Positions 1 through 7,520 of a stretch of 22,691 bases of DNA are shown one piece after another. The stretch's first letter is position 1. Each line of letters opens with the position of its first letter. The DNA lies in assembly GCA_964626885.1 (NCBI GenBank), contig CAZVJA010000073.1, positions 1 to 22,691 of the forward strand, written 5' to 3'. The notes under the pieces were generated by a model. That model searched no databases and was not told where the DNA came from. It saw nothing but the letters and a program-made list of their open reading frames with translations. This DNA comes from CAZVJA01 sp964626885. Lineage in GTDB: Bacteria; Planctomycetota; Planctomycetia; Planctomycetales; Planctomycetaceae. Made by a program: the position numbers and the translations under genes.

Positions 1-971
1 GTCTCGTCGCCGTAGCGTTCCTGAAACAGCCCTACCGTTTTCCAGACGAGCCCGTCGTCACTTTCGAGCAGGGCAGATTCGACCTCCTGTTGCGGTTCGG
101 CACGGTCGGGGGTTTTCGTGTCGGCGAAGAGACGCACGCGCCGCCCGCAGAGATACGCCTTGCCGCCGAACGCTGCGGCCCGCCAGATGTAATGGCCGAA
201 GGTTCCTTCCAGCATGATGGGGCTCTGCCAATCGCGTCCATCAGCCGTCCAGGCCGCGAAGCCGAGGTGCTTGTTCATCTCCCATTTTTTCGGCGACGAC
301 GTTCCGCAATACCACGTGCCGGTGTAAACCAACAGCTTGTCCTGAAAGACCAGAAAGTGAGGATCGCGGACGTCGCGGAAATCGACGTGGAAGCGATGCA
401 CCTCGTCCCATTTCTCGCCGTCGTCGCTGGCGAGAATCAGAATCGACGACGTGGGATGGACCATGTGCCCGTCGGGACAAGTGCGGAAGGTGAGATAGAT
501 TCTCCCCTGGAACCGGCAGAGATCGGTGAAGGCGTTGTGCTCGCCGTTGTGGAAAATTCGCTTGACCGACTCGACGCGGACCTGCGGCAGCGAGGGCTCG
601 GCGGCGTGGAGGTGAACGGCCCCGAACAAGCAGCCGAGAAGAGCTAAGATAAGGGGTCGTCTGCTGAGCCCGCTTTTCTCACCACGGAGACACGGAGTGC
701 ATGAAGAAGAAAGCAATTTCAATAAGGAAACCAGGAAGCCAGGAAGTTTTGAAGGGGATGAATGACAGGATCTGATTCTGGGCAGGCATGTCCGCGAAAC
801 TAGAAGTCGCGAATCGAATGCTACACCAACCTGTTCCGGTCTGATTGCCGACAATTCAAGCTTCCGCGTACTCTTTCCTGGATTCCTGGTCTCATGATTT
901 CTCTTTTCTTTTCGGTTGCTCATCCGGGTTGTTTCTCCACGGTACGGGATGCAGCTCGATACTCGTCGCAT
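1..971 (-). CDS. Sialidase-like (BNR/Asp-box) exported protein, C-terminus beyond window; start uncertain
   Basis: The reading frame from about 659 down to base 1 encodes a hydrophobic segment (RRPLILALLGCLFGAVHLHA) and then a beta-propeller-type sequence with FTDLCRFQGRIYLTFR, SILILASDDGEKWDEV and WTADGRDWQSP, the SxDxxxW pattern of BNR/sialidase-like proteins. It probably acts outside the cytoplasm on a glycan; the true substrate is unknown and sialidase activity should not be assumed. The 3' end lies off the window. The start is a real problem. The frame has no ATG near the signal-like segment, but stays open back to ATG 969-971, which has an AAGGAG motif 4 bases upstream (976-981) and lies 33 bases after the dehydrogenase stop. 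Starting there adds about 104 residues that look like translated spacer and repeats. The coordinates use that ATG. A start nearer 629-722 (TTG codons at 720-722, 714-716 or 627-629) is an alternative. Confidence 0.7.
   Translation of the reverse strand, partial: MRRVSSCIPYRGETTRMSNRKEKRNHETRNPGKSTRKLELSAIRPEQVGVAFDSRLLVSRTCLPRIRSCHSSPSKLPGFLVSLLKLLSSSCTPCLRGEKSGLSRRPLILALLGCLFGAVHLHAAEPSLPQVRVESVKRIFHNGEHNAFTDLCRFQGRIYLTFRTCPDGHMVHPTSSILILASDDGEKWDEVHRFHVDFRDVRDPHFLVFQDKLLVYTGTWYCGTSSPKKWEMNKHLGFAAWTADGRDWQSPIMLEGTFGHYIWRAAAFGGKAYLCGRRVRLFADTKTPDRAEPQQEVESALLESDDGLVWKTVGLFQERYGDE
680..697. repeat. Short direct repeat, CACGGAG twice
   Basis: The bases CACCACGGAGACACGGAG contain CACGGAG twice (683-689 and 691-697), one base apart. 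From memory, similar CACGGAG-type strings occur as dispersed non-coding repeats in several environmental bacterial genomes, planctomycetes included. I cannot count copies from one window, and I saw no second copy here. Confidence 0.45.
729..745 (+). repeat. CCAGGAA direct repeat, left arm of an inverted pair
   Basis: AACCAGGAAGCCAGGAA contains CCAGGAA twice. Its reverse complement, with one mismatch, recurs at 875-890, so the two copies face each other about 130 bases apart. It looks like a dispersed repeat or a small mobile-type element rather than a coding segment. Confidence 0.5.
875..890 (-). repeat. CCAGGAA direct repeat, right arm of the inverted pair
   Basis: The plus-strand bases TTCCTGGATTCCTGGT read ACCAGGAATCCAGGAA on the minus strand. 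That matches the copy near 730 in 15 of 16 positions but in opposite orientation. The pair brackets about 130 bases of unrecognised sequence. Confidence 0.5.
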
Positions 972-975
972 GTCT

Positions 976-981
976 CTCCTT
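976..981 (-). promoter_or_regulatory. Shine-Dalgarno-like AAGGAG before ATG 971
   Basis: On the minus strand AAGGAG is followed after four bases by ATG (971-969). It sits just past the stop codon of the dehydrogenase gene (1005-1007). It is the best ribosome-binding site in the sialidase reading frame. It either starts that gene with a long extra N-terminus or is a relic of another gene that once followed the dehydrogenase. Confidence 0.45.
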
Positions 982-1004
982 CTGAACTCACAATCGGGAT
1001 GTAA

Positions 1005-2537
1005 TTACGTCCCCGGCCGCCAGAGGGGATCGTGCTTGTCCGCCGCGGCAACATCGGGCCAGCGGGTGAGCGTGACCTTTGATCGTGTGTAGAATTGCAC
1101 CCCTTCGACCCCTTGCATGTGCAGGTCGCCGAAGAACGACTGGTTCCAGCCGCTGAAAGGGAACCAGGCCATCGGCGCGGGGACGCCGACATTGATGCCG
1201 ATCATCCCGGCGTTGAACTGCTGTCGGAACAGCCGGGCCGCTTGGCCGTCACGAGTGAAGATGGACGCGCCGTTACCGTAGGCGCAGTCTCGGCCGACGG
1301 CCAGCGCCGCATCAAAATCCGCCGCGCGGACGACTGAGAGAACCGGCCCGAAGATCTCCTCGGTGGCCAGCCGCGCGCCCGGCAGCACTTCGTCTACCAC
1401 GGACGGTCCCATCACGAACCCTTTCCCATTGCAGCGCTGCCGACCGTCGAGCGCGATCCGTCCCCCTTCGTCAACGGCCACGTCGAGGTAGCCGCACACG
1501 CGTTCGAGATGTTCGCGCCGGATGAGCGGCCCCATATCCATGTCATCCCGGCCGTCGGTCGGGCCGACGCGCAATGCACCGGCGAAGCTGGCCAGTTTCT
1601 CCACAAGGCGATCAGCGACCGCATCGAGGACGACGACCACGCTCCCCGCCATGCAGCGCTGCCCCGCACATCCGAACGCGGATGCGGCGATCGCTTCGAC
1701 AGTGAGATCGAGGTCGGCGTCCGGCATCACAACCAGATGATTCTTTTCCCCGCCGGCCGCCTGCACCCGTTTGCCGGTGCGGCAGGCTGTTTCGTAGACC
1801 GAGCGAGCAATCGATGTCGAACCGACGAATGAGACCCCCTGCACGAGCGGATGCGTCAGCAGCACGTCGGCGCATTCACCGCCGCCATGCACAATGTTGA
1901 ACACTCCATCCGGCAGGCCTGCTTGCTGCAACAACTCTCCCAGCCGCACCGCCGAGAGCGGAACCTTATCCGATGGCTTCAAGACGAATGTGTTCCCGCA
2001 GACGATCGCCACCGGAAACATCCACAGAGGGACCATCACCGGAAAATTGTACGGCGTGATGCCGACGCAGACTCCCAGCGGATGCCGCGCGAGATCGGCA
2101 TCGACTCCGGCGGCGATGTTCGCGAGCGACTCTCCCTTCAGCAGGTGCGGAATGCCGCAGGCGAACTCGACCATTTCAACACCCCGGCGAACTTCCGCGC
2201 GCGACTCAGCCAGCGTTTTGCCATGCTCGCGGGTGATGAGCGCCGCCAACTCCTCAAAATGGTACTCGAGCAATTCCCGGTAGCGGAACATCACCCGTGC
2301 CCGGTCGATGACCGGCGTGTTGCTCCACGATGGAAACGCTCTCGCGGCCGCTTCGACAACCGCGGATGTTTGAGCGGCTGAACAGAACGGCACCCGCGCG
2401 ATCGACCGGCCGGTCGAGGGGTTGTAGACCTCGCCCGACTCATCGGACTCACCAGCTTCCCAGCGACCTGCCCGCAGCAGTGGCACATCACCCGGTGTTC
2501 CGGTCGCAATTGGCGGATCGCTCGATTGGTGCGACAT
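1005..2537 (-). CDS. mmsA: CoA-acylating methylmalonate-semialdehyde dehydrogenase
   Basis: A 510-residue aldehyde dehydrogenase. The family oxidises methylmalonate or malonate semialdehyde with NAD and CoA to propionyl-CoA or acetyl-CoA in valine, thymine or myo-inositol breakdown, in the cytoplasm. Subfamily marks are PYNFPVMVPLWMFP (162-175), the FVGST nucleotide-binding turn (237-241), GGEKNHLVV (262-270), and the catalytic Cys295 in GCAGQRCMAGS. Position 266 is Asn, in place of the general-base Glu of hydrolytic aldehyde dehydrogenases, which is the hallmark of the CoA-dependent group. The C-terminal FPFSGWNQSFFGDLHMQG motif also fits. Length is normal. The start is ATG 2537. No inositol or valine catabolic genes are visible nearby, so the pathway it serves is open. 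The next gene in this direction is the sialidase-like gene. Confidence 0.93.
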   Translation of the reverse strand: MSHQSSDPPIATGTPGDVPLLRAGRWEAGESDESGEVYNPSTGRSIARVPFCSAAQTSAVVEAAARAFPSWSNTPVIDRARVMFRYRELLEYHFEELAALITREHGKTLAESRAEVRRGVEMVEFACGIPHLLKGESLANIAAGVDADLARHPLGVCVGITPYNFPVMVPLWMFPVAIVCGNTFVLKPSDKVPLSAVRLGELLQQAGLPDGVFNIVHGGGECADVLLTHPLVQGVSFVGSTSIARSVYETACRTGKRVQAAGGEKNHLVVMPDADLDLTVEAIAASAFGCAGQRCMAGSVVVVLDAVADRLVEKLASFAGALRVGPTDGRDDMDMGPLIRREHLERVCGYLDVAVDEGGRIALDGRQRCNGKGFVMGPSVVDEVLPGARLATEEIFGPVLSVVRAADFDAALAVGRDCAYGNGASIFTRDGQAARLFRQQFNAGMIGINVGVPAPMAWFPFSGWNQSFFGDLHMQGVEGVQFYTRSKVTLTRWPDVAAADKHDPLWRPGT

Positions 2538-2612
2538 GTATCCTGCTGTCTTCTCGTGGAGAGTCGAAGGGCCGTTGACGATTGACGCGGAGCCATTCTC
2601 CCCGCGAGCTTC

Positions 2613-2630
2613 ATGATATCATCACACGTG
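2613..2630. promoter_or_regulatory. Palindromes in the divergent intergenic region, possible operator
   Basis: Between the diverging dehydrogenase and ferredoxin genes (2538-2765) there is a perfect 10-base palindrome ATGATATCAT (2613-2622), followed two bases later by the 6-base palindrome CACGTG (2625-2630). The position is right for a regulator site. Short palindromes also arise by chance, so this is only a candidate. Confidence 0.25.
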
Positions 2631-2718
2631 AAGATCTCGACAAAAACTTTGTTGGGGATGGAGACATGGATCAGGCATCGATTCCGCACCCGGCTGTCGC
2701 GATTACCGAAGAGACTCG

Positions 2719-2727
2719 TGGTATGAT
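2719..2727 (+). promoter_or_regulatory. Possible extended -10 promoter for the ferredoxin gene
   Basis: TGGTATGAT fits an extended -10 element (TGn plus TATGAT at 2722-2727). It lies about 38 bases before the ferredoxin start codon. There is no good -35 hexamer at 17 bases. This is a pattern match only. Confidence 0.35.
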
Positions 2728-2765
2728 CCTGTTTTGTCCGTTGTAATTCGATGGAGTCCGGCGCC

Positions 2766-3119
2766 ATGCCCAGGTTGACGGTGGAAGGTCACGGCACGTT
2801 TGAGGTTCCGCAGGGAAAGCGGTTAGTGCTTGCGCTGGAGGAAGATACTGGGCTCGAACCGCTGCACAGTTGCGGCGGCATGGCGAACTGTACCACCTGC
2901 CGGGTGAAATTTGTTGCCGGAGAGCCGACTCGCATGACAGTCGCCGAGAAAAAGCGGCTCGAACTGCAACACCTCGCCAGCGTGCGACTGAGTTGCCAGA
3001 TCTTGTGCGATCACGACATGACCGTGATGGCCATCAGCCGATTCACAGGATCAGGTGTTCAAGGAAACAAGCCGACACCGGAATTGCGCCCACTGCCTGT
3101 GGAATGGACGGAAAAATGA
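2766..3119 (+). CDS. [2Fe-2S] ferredoxin
   Basis: A 117-residue plant/adrenodoxin-fold ferredoxin carrying one [2Fe-2S] cluster for single-electron transfer in the cytoplasm. The ligand set is complete: Cys36, Cys42, Cys45 and Cys77 in a CX5CX2CX31C pattern (HSCGGMANCTTC, then LSCQ). An extra Cys81 follows. The start is placed at ATG 2766 because GGAG (2753-2756) lies nine bases ahead; an upstream in-frame ATG at 2751 has no ribosome-binding site. The first gene in the rightward block, it is followed after 102 bases by a membrane protein. No dedicated reductase or oxygenase partner is visible, so its redox partner is unknown. Confidence 0.88.
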   Translation: MPRLTVEGHGTFEVPQGKRLVLALEEDTGLEPLHSCGGMANCTTCRVKFVAGEPTRMTVAEKKRLELQHLASVRLSCQILCDHDMTVMAISRFTGSGVQGNKPTPELRPLPVEWTEK

Positions 3120-3221
3120 ATACGTGCCTGCAGAGGACTGAAATTCACATCGCTTTGAAATTTCGACTGTATCGATTCGTCGCGCTGAACAGCGTTGCAC
3201 ACATCCCAAGGTAATGCACTC

Positions 3222-4943
3222 ATGGCGGAATCCCGCGCGATCGAAACTCAGGCACCGTTGCTTCCACGATTCAGTCCCTTGGTATTCTGCTTGCTTTGCG
3301 GGCTCGCCATGGCATACGGCTGGGGTTGGCGGGGAAGCTATGGACACGAAGCCGGCGCAATGCTCCCCGGTGCTCTGCTCGGCATGGCGATCTGTCTGGG
3401 ATCGGGACGGGTCGACTGGCATCGCCGCACCGCTTTGGCCGGGCTTTGCGGCGCGGTCGGCTGGGCGTGGGGGGGTGCGCTCAGCAACATGGAGCAGACT
3501 TTCTATGTCGTCAGTGATTCGCTCCCCGACGTGTTGTGGGCTTTCGGCGGGATCTTTCTCGTGGGAATGCTCTGGTCGGGGATGGGGTCGGCCATTTTGT
3601 CGTATGCGCTGACATTGCCGCGTTCCGTCCTGAACGGATTCCTCGGCCCGCTGTTCGCGAACGGGATCGCGCTGCTCATCGGTTTTGTGGTGCTGTTCGC
3701 GATACCCGAGTTGCGCCAGAAGTACTTCACCATTGTCGAAACACATTTCCACGACTCGAAAGTCCTGCCGGCGACGATCATCCTCGTCTCATCGGCGATC
3801 TACTGGCTGGTGCGGCCGACCGAGCGGCAGCAAGCGCGGCTGTTCCTCTTGGGGGCGGCGGCTTGGTGGGTCGGTTACCTCGTGCTGGTGAAGTTCGGCG
3901 GTATTCTGCTCGCCCCGCCGAATCGAAGCGAGAGCTGGGGAGGCTTCGTCGGCGTGTTGGTCTTGCTGCTGATCGATCTTCTGCGGCAGCGGAACTTCGC
4001 CGGGCTGCGGCTAGCGCTTGGCGGCGCATTGACCGGGGGGATGGCGTTCGTTCTCGCGCTGTTCTTCACTCATCCGCTCGTGGTTCGCTGGGGACCGTTT
4101 GAGCACACGACGATTACCAACACCTGGAAAATGACCGAGGAGAGTTTTGGGTTCTTCATGGGGCTCGGTGTGGCCCTGACGACGCTCGGATTAATTCGTG
4201 GTAATTTGCATCCTCCCGCAGAGGATGCCCCGCGAGCGACGTCGGACCAAACGGCGGCATTCGTTCTGCTGATTGTGATGATGTGGATGAATCTGCGTGG
4301 CAACGTCAACCAATGGGGGCCGCAACGGTACGACCTGCTCCCCCATCATGCCGTCGCGGGGTTGTTCGCGTGGCAATGGTTCTTTGTCACGGGGGCCGTG
4401 CTGACGATCCTCGGCCTCTACGTCTTCTGGCGGTTGAGGCGCGGGACGTTCGACGCACTCCTGCCACCGACGGCGTTCGGCAAGGGAGCGATGCTCTTTT
4501 TGCTGGTGCTTTGGACTGGACAGACCGCCGTCGCACTGCACCGCTTCGCGGACATCAAATCGGGGAGCAACGTGCTGGTCGAGGTGGGTTACTGGCTGCT
4601 GGCGGCGTTCACCACGCTAGCGTTGCTGACGCGCGTCCCGGTGGGCAAGACTGACTGCGTGGTGAGCACGGCGCCAGATTTGAATGGCCCGGAGCCTTCG
4701 GATGTCTGCTGGAAACCGGGAGTCAGGCATTGGCTTTTGTGGGGAACCGTTCCGGTGCTCGTGATCGCCTGCACGTACGGCGCGATGGCGATGCAGGATG
4801 GTCCGCTGACAACCAAGGCACGGCTGCGATTCGGGCCGAATGCTTATTGGCGAACGGAACTCGAAAAGAAACATCGCGAGGCATCGCAAGGCCTCCCGGA
4901 AGAAAAACCGAAATCGGATTTGAATCCTCGCTCCGTAAAATAG
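3222..4943 (+). CDS. Uncharacterised polytopic membrane protein, about 14-15 helices
   Basis: A 573-residue protein I cannot assign to a named family. It is mostly hydrophobic helices: about fourteen or fifteen segments can be counted from residue 15 to about 530. A charged cytoplasmic-looking tail rich in Lys and Glu follows (last 30 residues). The first helices contain a distinctive Gly/Trp-rich stretch, AMAYGWGWRGSYGHEAGAML, with His and Glu inside or at the edge of the membrane, and later WMNLRGNVNQWGPQRYD. Such motifs suggest a binding site or transport path, but this is inference. The start at ATG 3222 is preceded by AAGG at a 10-base distance; a TTG at 3195 would add nine residues. It sits between the ferredoxin and the OPA transporter on the same strand. 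Confidence 0.8.
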   Translation: MAESRAIETQAPLLPRFSPLVFCLLCGLAMAYGWGWRGSYGHEAGAMLPGALLGMAICLGSGRVDWHRRTALAGLCGAVGWAWGGALSNMEQTFYVVSDSLPDVLWAFGGIFLVGMLWSGMGSAILSYALTLPRSVLNGFLGPLFANGIALLIGFVVLFAIPELRQKYFTIVETHFHDSKVLPATIILVSSAIYWLVRPTERQQARLFLLGAAAWWVGYLVLVKFGGILLAPPNRSESWGGFVGVLVLLLIDLLRQRNFAGLRLALGGALTGGMAFVLALFFTHPLVVRWGPFEHTTITNTWKMTEESFGFFMGLGVALTTLGLIRGNLHPPAEDAPRATSDQTAAFVLLIVMMWMNLRGNVNQWGPQRYDLLPHHAVAGLFAWQWFFVTGAVLTILGLYVFWRLRRGTFDALLPPTAFGKGAMLFLLVLWTGQTAVALHRFADIKSGSNVLVEVGYWLLAAFTTLALLTRVPVGKTDCVVSTAPDLNGPEPSDVCWKPGVRHWLLWGTVPVLVIACTYGAMAMQDGPLTTKARLRFGPNAYWRTELEKKHREASQGLPEEKPKSDLNPRSVK

Positions 4944-5063
4944 CGATGGGACCAATCACAACTCCGTTTTGCATTGTCATCCCGTCAGCCTCATCGAAGA
5001 AGCTCAACAAATCGATTGCTGAAAAGTGCGGCGTCACTTGTTAGACTACCCCGTGACCACACC

Positions 5064-5070
5064 AAAGGAG
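5064..5070 (+). promoter_or_regulatory. Shine-Dalgarno AAAGGAG of the OPA transporter gene
   Basis: AAAGGAG precedes ATG 5081 by ten bases and fixes that start. It is one of the clearest ribosome-binding sites in the window. Confidence 0.6.
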
Positions 5071-5080
5071 CACGCGCGCG

Positions 5081-6766
5081 ATGGGGGATGTCCGGACGCC
5101 TGTCGATCATCTCGACGAGGCTGAACAAGTTGACCGACCACCCTCGCTGCTGTTGCCCGGCCGGCAGAGGGTCATCTGGACGTTGTGGCTGACGTACGGC
5201 GCGTTCTATTTTTGCCGCCAAAACCTGTCCGTGGCAGCGTTAGGGTTGCAGGAGCCTATTCAGGATGGCGGATTGGCGCTGTCGAAATTCGAAGTTGGCT
5301 GGATTCTCGCGTCGCTGAAGATTGCCTACGGTTTGGGGCAATTGCTCAATGGCCAACTATCCGAACGACTGTCTCCACGTGTGATGCTGGCGATCGGGAT
5401 GTTCGGATCAGCGGCGCTGAACGTGCTGTTCGGAATTGGCGCAAGCTTCTATTTCCTGCTGTTTGTCTGGGCAACAAATGGCTTCTGTCAATCTTTGGGG
5501 TGGACTCCATGCGTCCGAGTCATCGCCAACTGGATTCCGATCGCACTTCGTGGCCATGCGATCGGCATCATCGGCACCGGCTATCAAATTACACAAGGAT
5601 TAACATACATAGTTGCGAGCAAATCAGCGGAGATCATGGGTTGGCGCGGGGCATTGTATGTGCCTGCCGCTCTGTTAGCAGCTGCGGGACTGTTCATGCT
5701 CGTTTGCTTGCGTGAGGTTCCTACTGACGACATTGCCGAGCCAAACGGCTTTCCAAAGCATCTGCGAACATCCATTCCACGGATGTCCTTCCTAGAATGC
5801 CTCTATTGGACCCTTTTCAATCCGACCTTGTGGTTTTTGGGCCTCACGTTGGGGCTTCTGAATGCCTGCCGATACGGATATCTCGATTGGGGACTGACAC
5901 ATCTGATTGAAACCCGTAAGGCATTCCTGGAGGCGGAAGGGATTGAATCCTCAATCAGCATCAGCAAGTCGGGACTGCAATATTCTGTCATCGCCATTGG
6001 TGCCACTGCGGGCTCCTACCTCGCCGGATGGGCAACGGATCGCTTTTTTGGCAGCCGTCGCGCTCCGGTGATTTGTATTTTGATGGCTATCCTCGGCATT
6101 CTGTCGATTTTCTATCGCTCGGCCGTCCAGTATGACATGACCATGACGATGCTGCTCTTGGTGATGATTGGATTTTGTATTTTCGGTCCCCAAGTTTTGC
6201 TTGTAGGTACCGCACCGGCAGATCTGGCCCATCGCGGAACATCAGCGGCAGCGGCCGGGTTCGTAAATTTCATGGGTTACATGGGTGCCGCGGTCGGGGA
6301 TATCATCACGGGATATTACGCATTAGAAGAGCATGGTGGCTGGGAGGTCGCAATCGGCATCTGGGCCGGGTGGGCGTTCGCGGGGGCGGTGCTTGCGGCC
6401 ATTCTGTGGAATACCACAGCGCGACGGATCGGCGTCTTGCCGCATGCGTTTCCGAAAGCGGTCGGCATCGTTGCCATGATCCTGGCAAGCACCGCGGTAA
6501 CGGCGGTGGATCAGCCGCTCGGAGTGCGGATCGTCACATATGCCGGGCTGGCGTCGATGCTCGGAACATTTGCGCATCGCTGGGCCGCCGCAGCGGCGCT
6601 TGTTACCTCGGCAGGAAGTCTCTTAATGGTTTTTGCTCGATATGTGGAATCGAAGCAGGCCGTGACGTGGGATCAGACGGCTGCAATGGTCGGCTGCGGA
6701 TTGGCGATCATCGCATCCTTGATGATCCTGGTTGAACAGAAGGCGGATGTATGCGAGTCATCGTGA
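5081..6766 (+). CDS. MFS transporter, organophosphate:phosphate antiporter (OPA) type, with extra C-terminal helices
   Basis: A 561-residue major facilitator protein of the GlpT/UhpT group, which exchanges organic phosphates for inorganic phosphate across the inner membrane. Both phosphate-binding arginines of GlpT have counterparts: Arg46 in AFYFCRQNLS (GlpT Arg45) and Arg264 in ACRYGYLDW (GlpT Arg269). FCQSLGWTPCVRVIANW (135-151) matches the GlpT GMGWPPCGR region. The usual twelve helices end near residue 443. Residues 459-551 add about four further hydrophobic segments, which is unusual for the family. The start at ATG 5081 is supported by AAAGGAG. The stop overlaps the next gene by 16 bases, so the two are probably translationally coupled. 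Substrate unknown; a sugar phosphate, glycerol phosphate or other phosphoester is likely. Confidence 0.88.
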   Translation: MGDVRTPVDHLDEAEQVDRPPSLLLPGRQRVIWTLWLTYGAFYFCRQNLSVAALGLQEPIQDGGLALSKFEVGWILASLKIAYGLGQLLNGQLSERLSPRVMLAIGMFGSAALNVLFGIGASFYFLLFVWATNGFCQSLGWTPCVRVIANWIPIALRGHAIGIIGTGYQITQGLTYIVASKSAEIMGWRGALYVPAALLAAAGLFMLVCLREVPTDDIAEPNGFPKHLRTSIPRMSFLECLYWTLFNPTLWFLGLTLGLLNACRYGYLDWGLTHLIETRKAFLEAEGIESSISISKSGLQYSVIAIGATAGSYLAGWATDRFFGSRRAPVICILMAILGILSIFYRSAVQYDMTMTMLLLVMIGFCIFGPQVLLVGTAPADLAHRGTSAAAAGFVNFMGYMGAAVGDIITGYYALEEHGGWEVAIGIWAGWAFAGAVLAAILWNTTARRIGVLPHAFPKAVGIVAMILASTAVTAVDQPLGVRIVTYAGLASMLGTFAHRWAAAAALVTSAGSLLMVFARYVESKQAVTWDQTAAMVGCGLAIIASLMILVEQKADVCESS

Positions 6767-7518
6767 TTGGGGCGGGGCGCGGGCGAAGGTTGATGCCGAC
6801 GACCGCCGACGCTCCGAAATGTTTCGCGGAGGTCGAAGGGAAGCGACTGCTCGACTGGGCGCTCGACGCGTTTCGCGCCAACGGTCTGGATCGGATCTGC
6901 TTCATCGGCGGATACCGGATCGACAAAGTGCGCGAGGAATACCCGCAGTTCGAGTTCCGACACAACGCGGACTGGGAAAACAACAACATTCTGGCGTCGC
7001 TGTTCTGCGCCGAGGACTTGATGGATGAGCCGTTCCTCTGCTGTTACAGCGATATACTTTTCACGCCGCAAATCATCGCCAAGCTGGCGGAGTCGAAGGA
7101 TGATACGGTCCTAGGGGTCGATACCGCCTGGCTTGTGAGGTATGCGGACCGCACCGACCATCCTCCGGATGACGCTGAGAAAGTAACCGTGGCCGACGGC
7201 ACTGTGACCCGCGTGCATCGTCAGATTTCCGAGAGTGACGCTTATGGGGAGTACATTGGCGTGGCGAAGTTCTCGGCCGAAGGGGCAGCGCGATTGAGAG
7301 ATTGTTATCACCGCTGCCGAGAGGAATTCGCGGGGAGACCGTGGCGCGAAGCAAAAGTGTTCGAGAAGGCTTACAAGATTCTGCTGTTCCAGGAGATGAT
7401 CGAGGCGGGTGAGCGGTTCACGCACGTCGATACTCCGGGGGGATACATTGAGGTCGATACGCAGCAGGACTTCGAGTACGCGCGACTACATTGGACCGCC
7501 CGACATTTGGGAAAATAG
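6751..7518 (+). CDS. LicC/PntC-like nucleotidyltransferase
   Basis: A 255-residue NTP-transferase of the sugar-1-phosphate/phosphocholine nucleotidyltransferase fold. The signature loop GAGRGRRLMPTTADAPKCF (7-25) gives the nucleotide-binding GxGxRRL...PK with Lys23. Asp101 (CYSDILF) and Asp236 (IEVDT) are the likely metal ligands. WENNNILASLFCAEDL (75-90) resembles the NN-x-SL region of phosphocholine and 2-aminoethylphosphonate cytidylyltransferases. GEYIGVAKF (166-174) also fits that subgroup. The family joins CTP (or another NTP) to a phosphorylated alcohol, sugar or phosphonate, releasing pyrophosphate. The start overlaps the transporter stop by 16 bases, and the stop lies two bases before the MetE-like gene, so all three look co-translated. 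No choline kinase or PEP mutase gene is in the window, so the substrate is open. Confidence 0.82.
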   Translation: MRVIVIGAGRGRRLMPTTADAPKCFAEVEGKRLLDWALDAFRANGLDRICFIGGYRIDKVREEYPQFEFRHNADWENNNILASLFCAEDLMDEPFLCCYSDILFTPQIIAKLAESKDDTVLGVDTAWLVRYADRTDHPPDDAEKVTVADGTVTRVHRQISESDAYGEYIGVAKFSAEGAARLRDCYHRCREEFAGRPWREAKVFEKAYKILLFQEMIEAGERFTHVDTPGGYIEVDTQQDFEYARLHWTARHLGK

Positions 7519-7520
7519 CA

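Larger units (their letters stand above)
661..968. other. Spacer of about 340 bases (661-1004) with short repeats, low coding character
   Basis: Between the start of recognisable sialidase homology and the dehydrogenase stop there is no conserved protein. The stretch holds a tandem CACGGAG element (680-697) and an inverted pair of CCAGGAA-type repeats (729-745 and 875-890). Its minus-strand reading frame happens to be open throughout, but the predicted peptide is rich in Arg, Ser and Cys with no domain I recognise. Confidence 0.55.

Noticed and set aside
90..647. Plus-strand frame of 185 codons over the sialidase-like gene
   Set aside because: The minus-strand frame gives a signal segment and Asp-box-like sequence; the plus frame has no family features.
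2291..2767. Minus-strand frame of 158 codons across the dehydrogenase start and the divergent gap
   Set aside because: It overlaps the dehydrogenase N-terminus in another frame, has no ribosome-binding site worth noting, and has no recognisable motif.
3051..3752. Minus-strand frame of 233 codons across the ferredoxin end and membrane protein start
   Set aside because: The protein is Arg/Gln/Pro-rich with no domain, and it crosses two supported genes.
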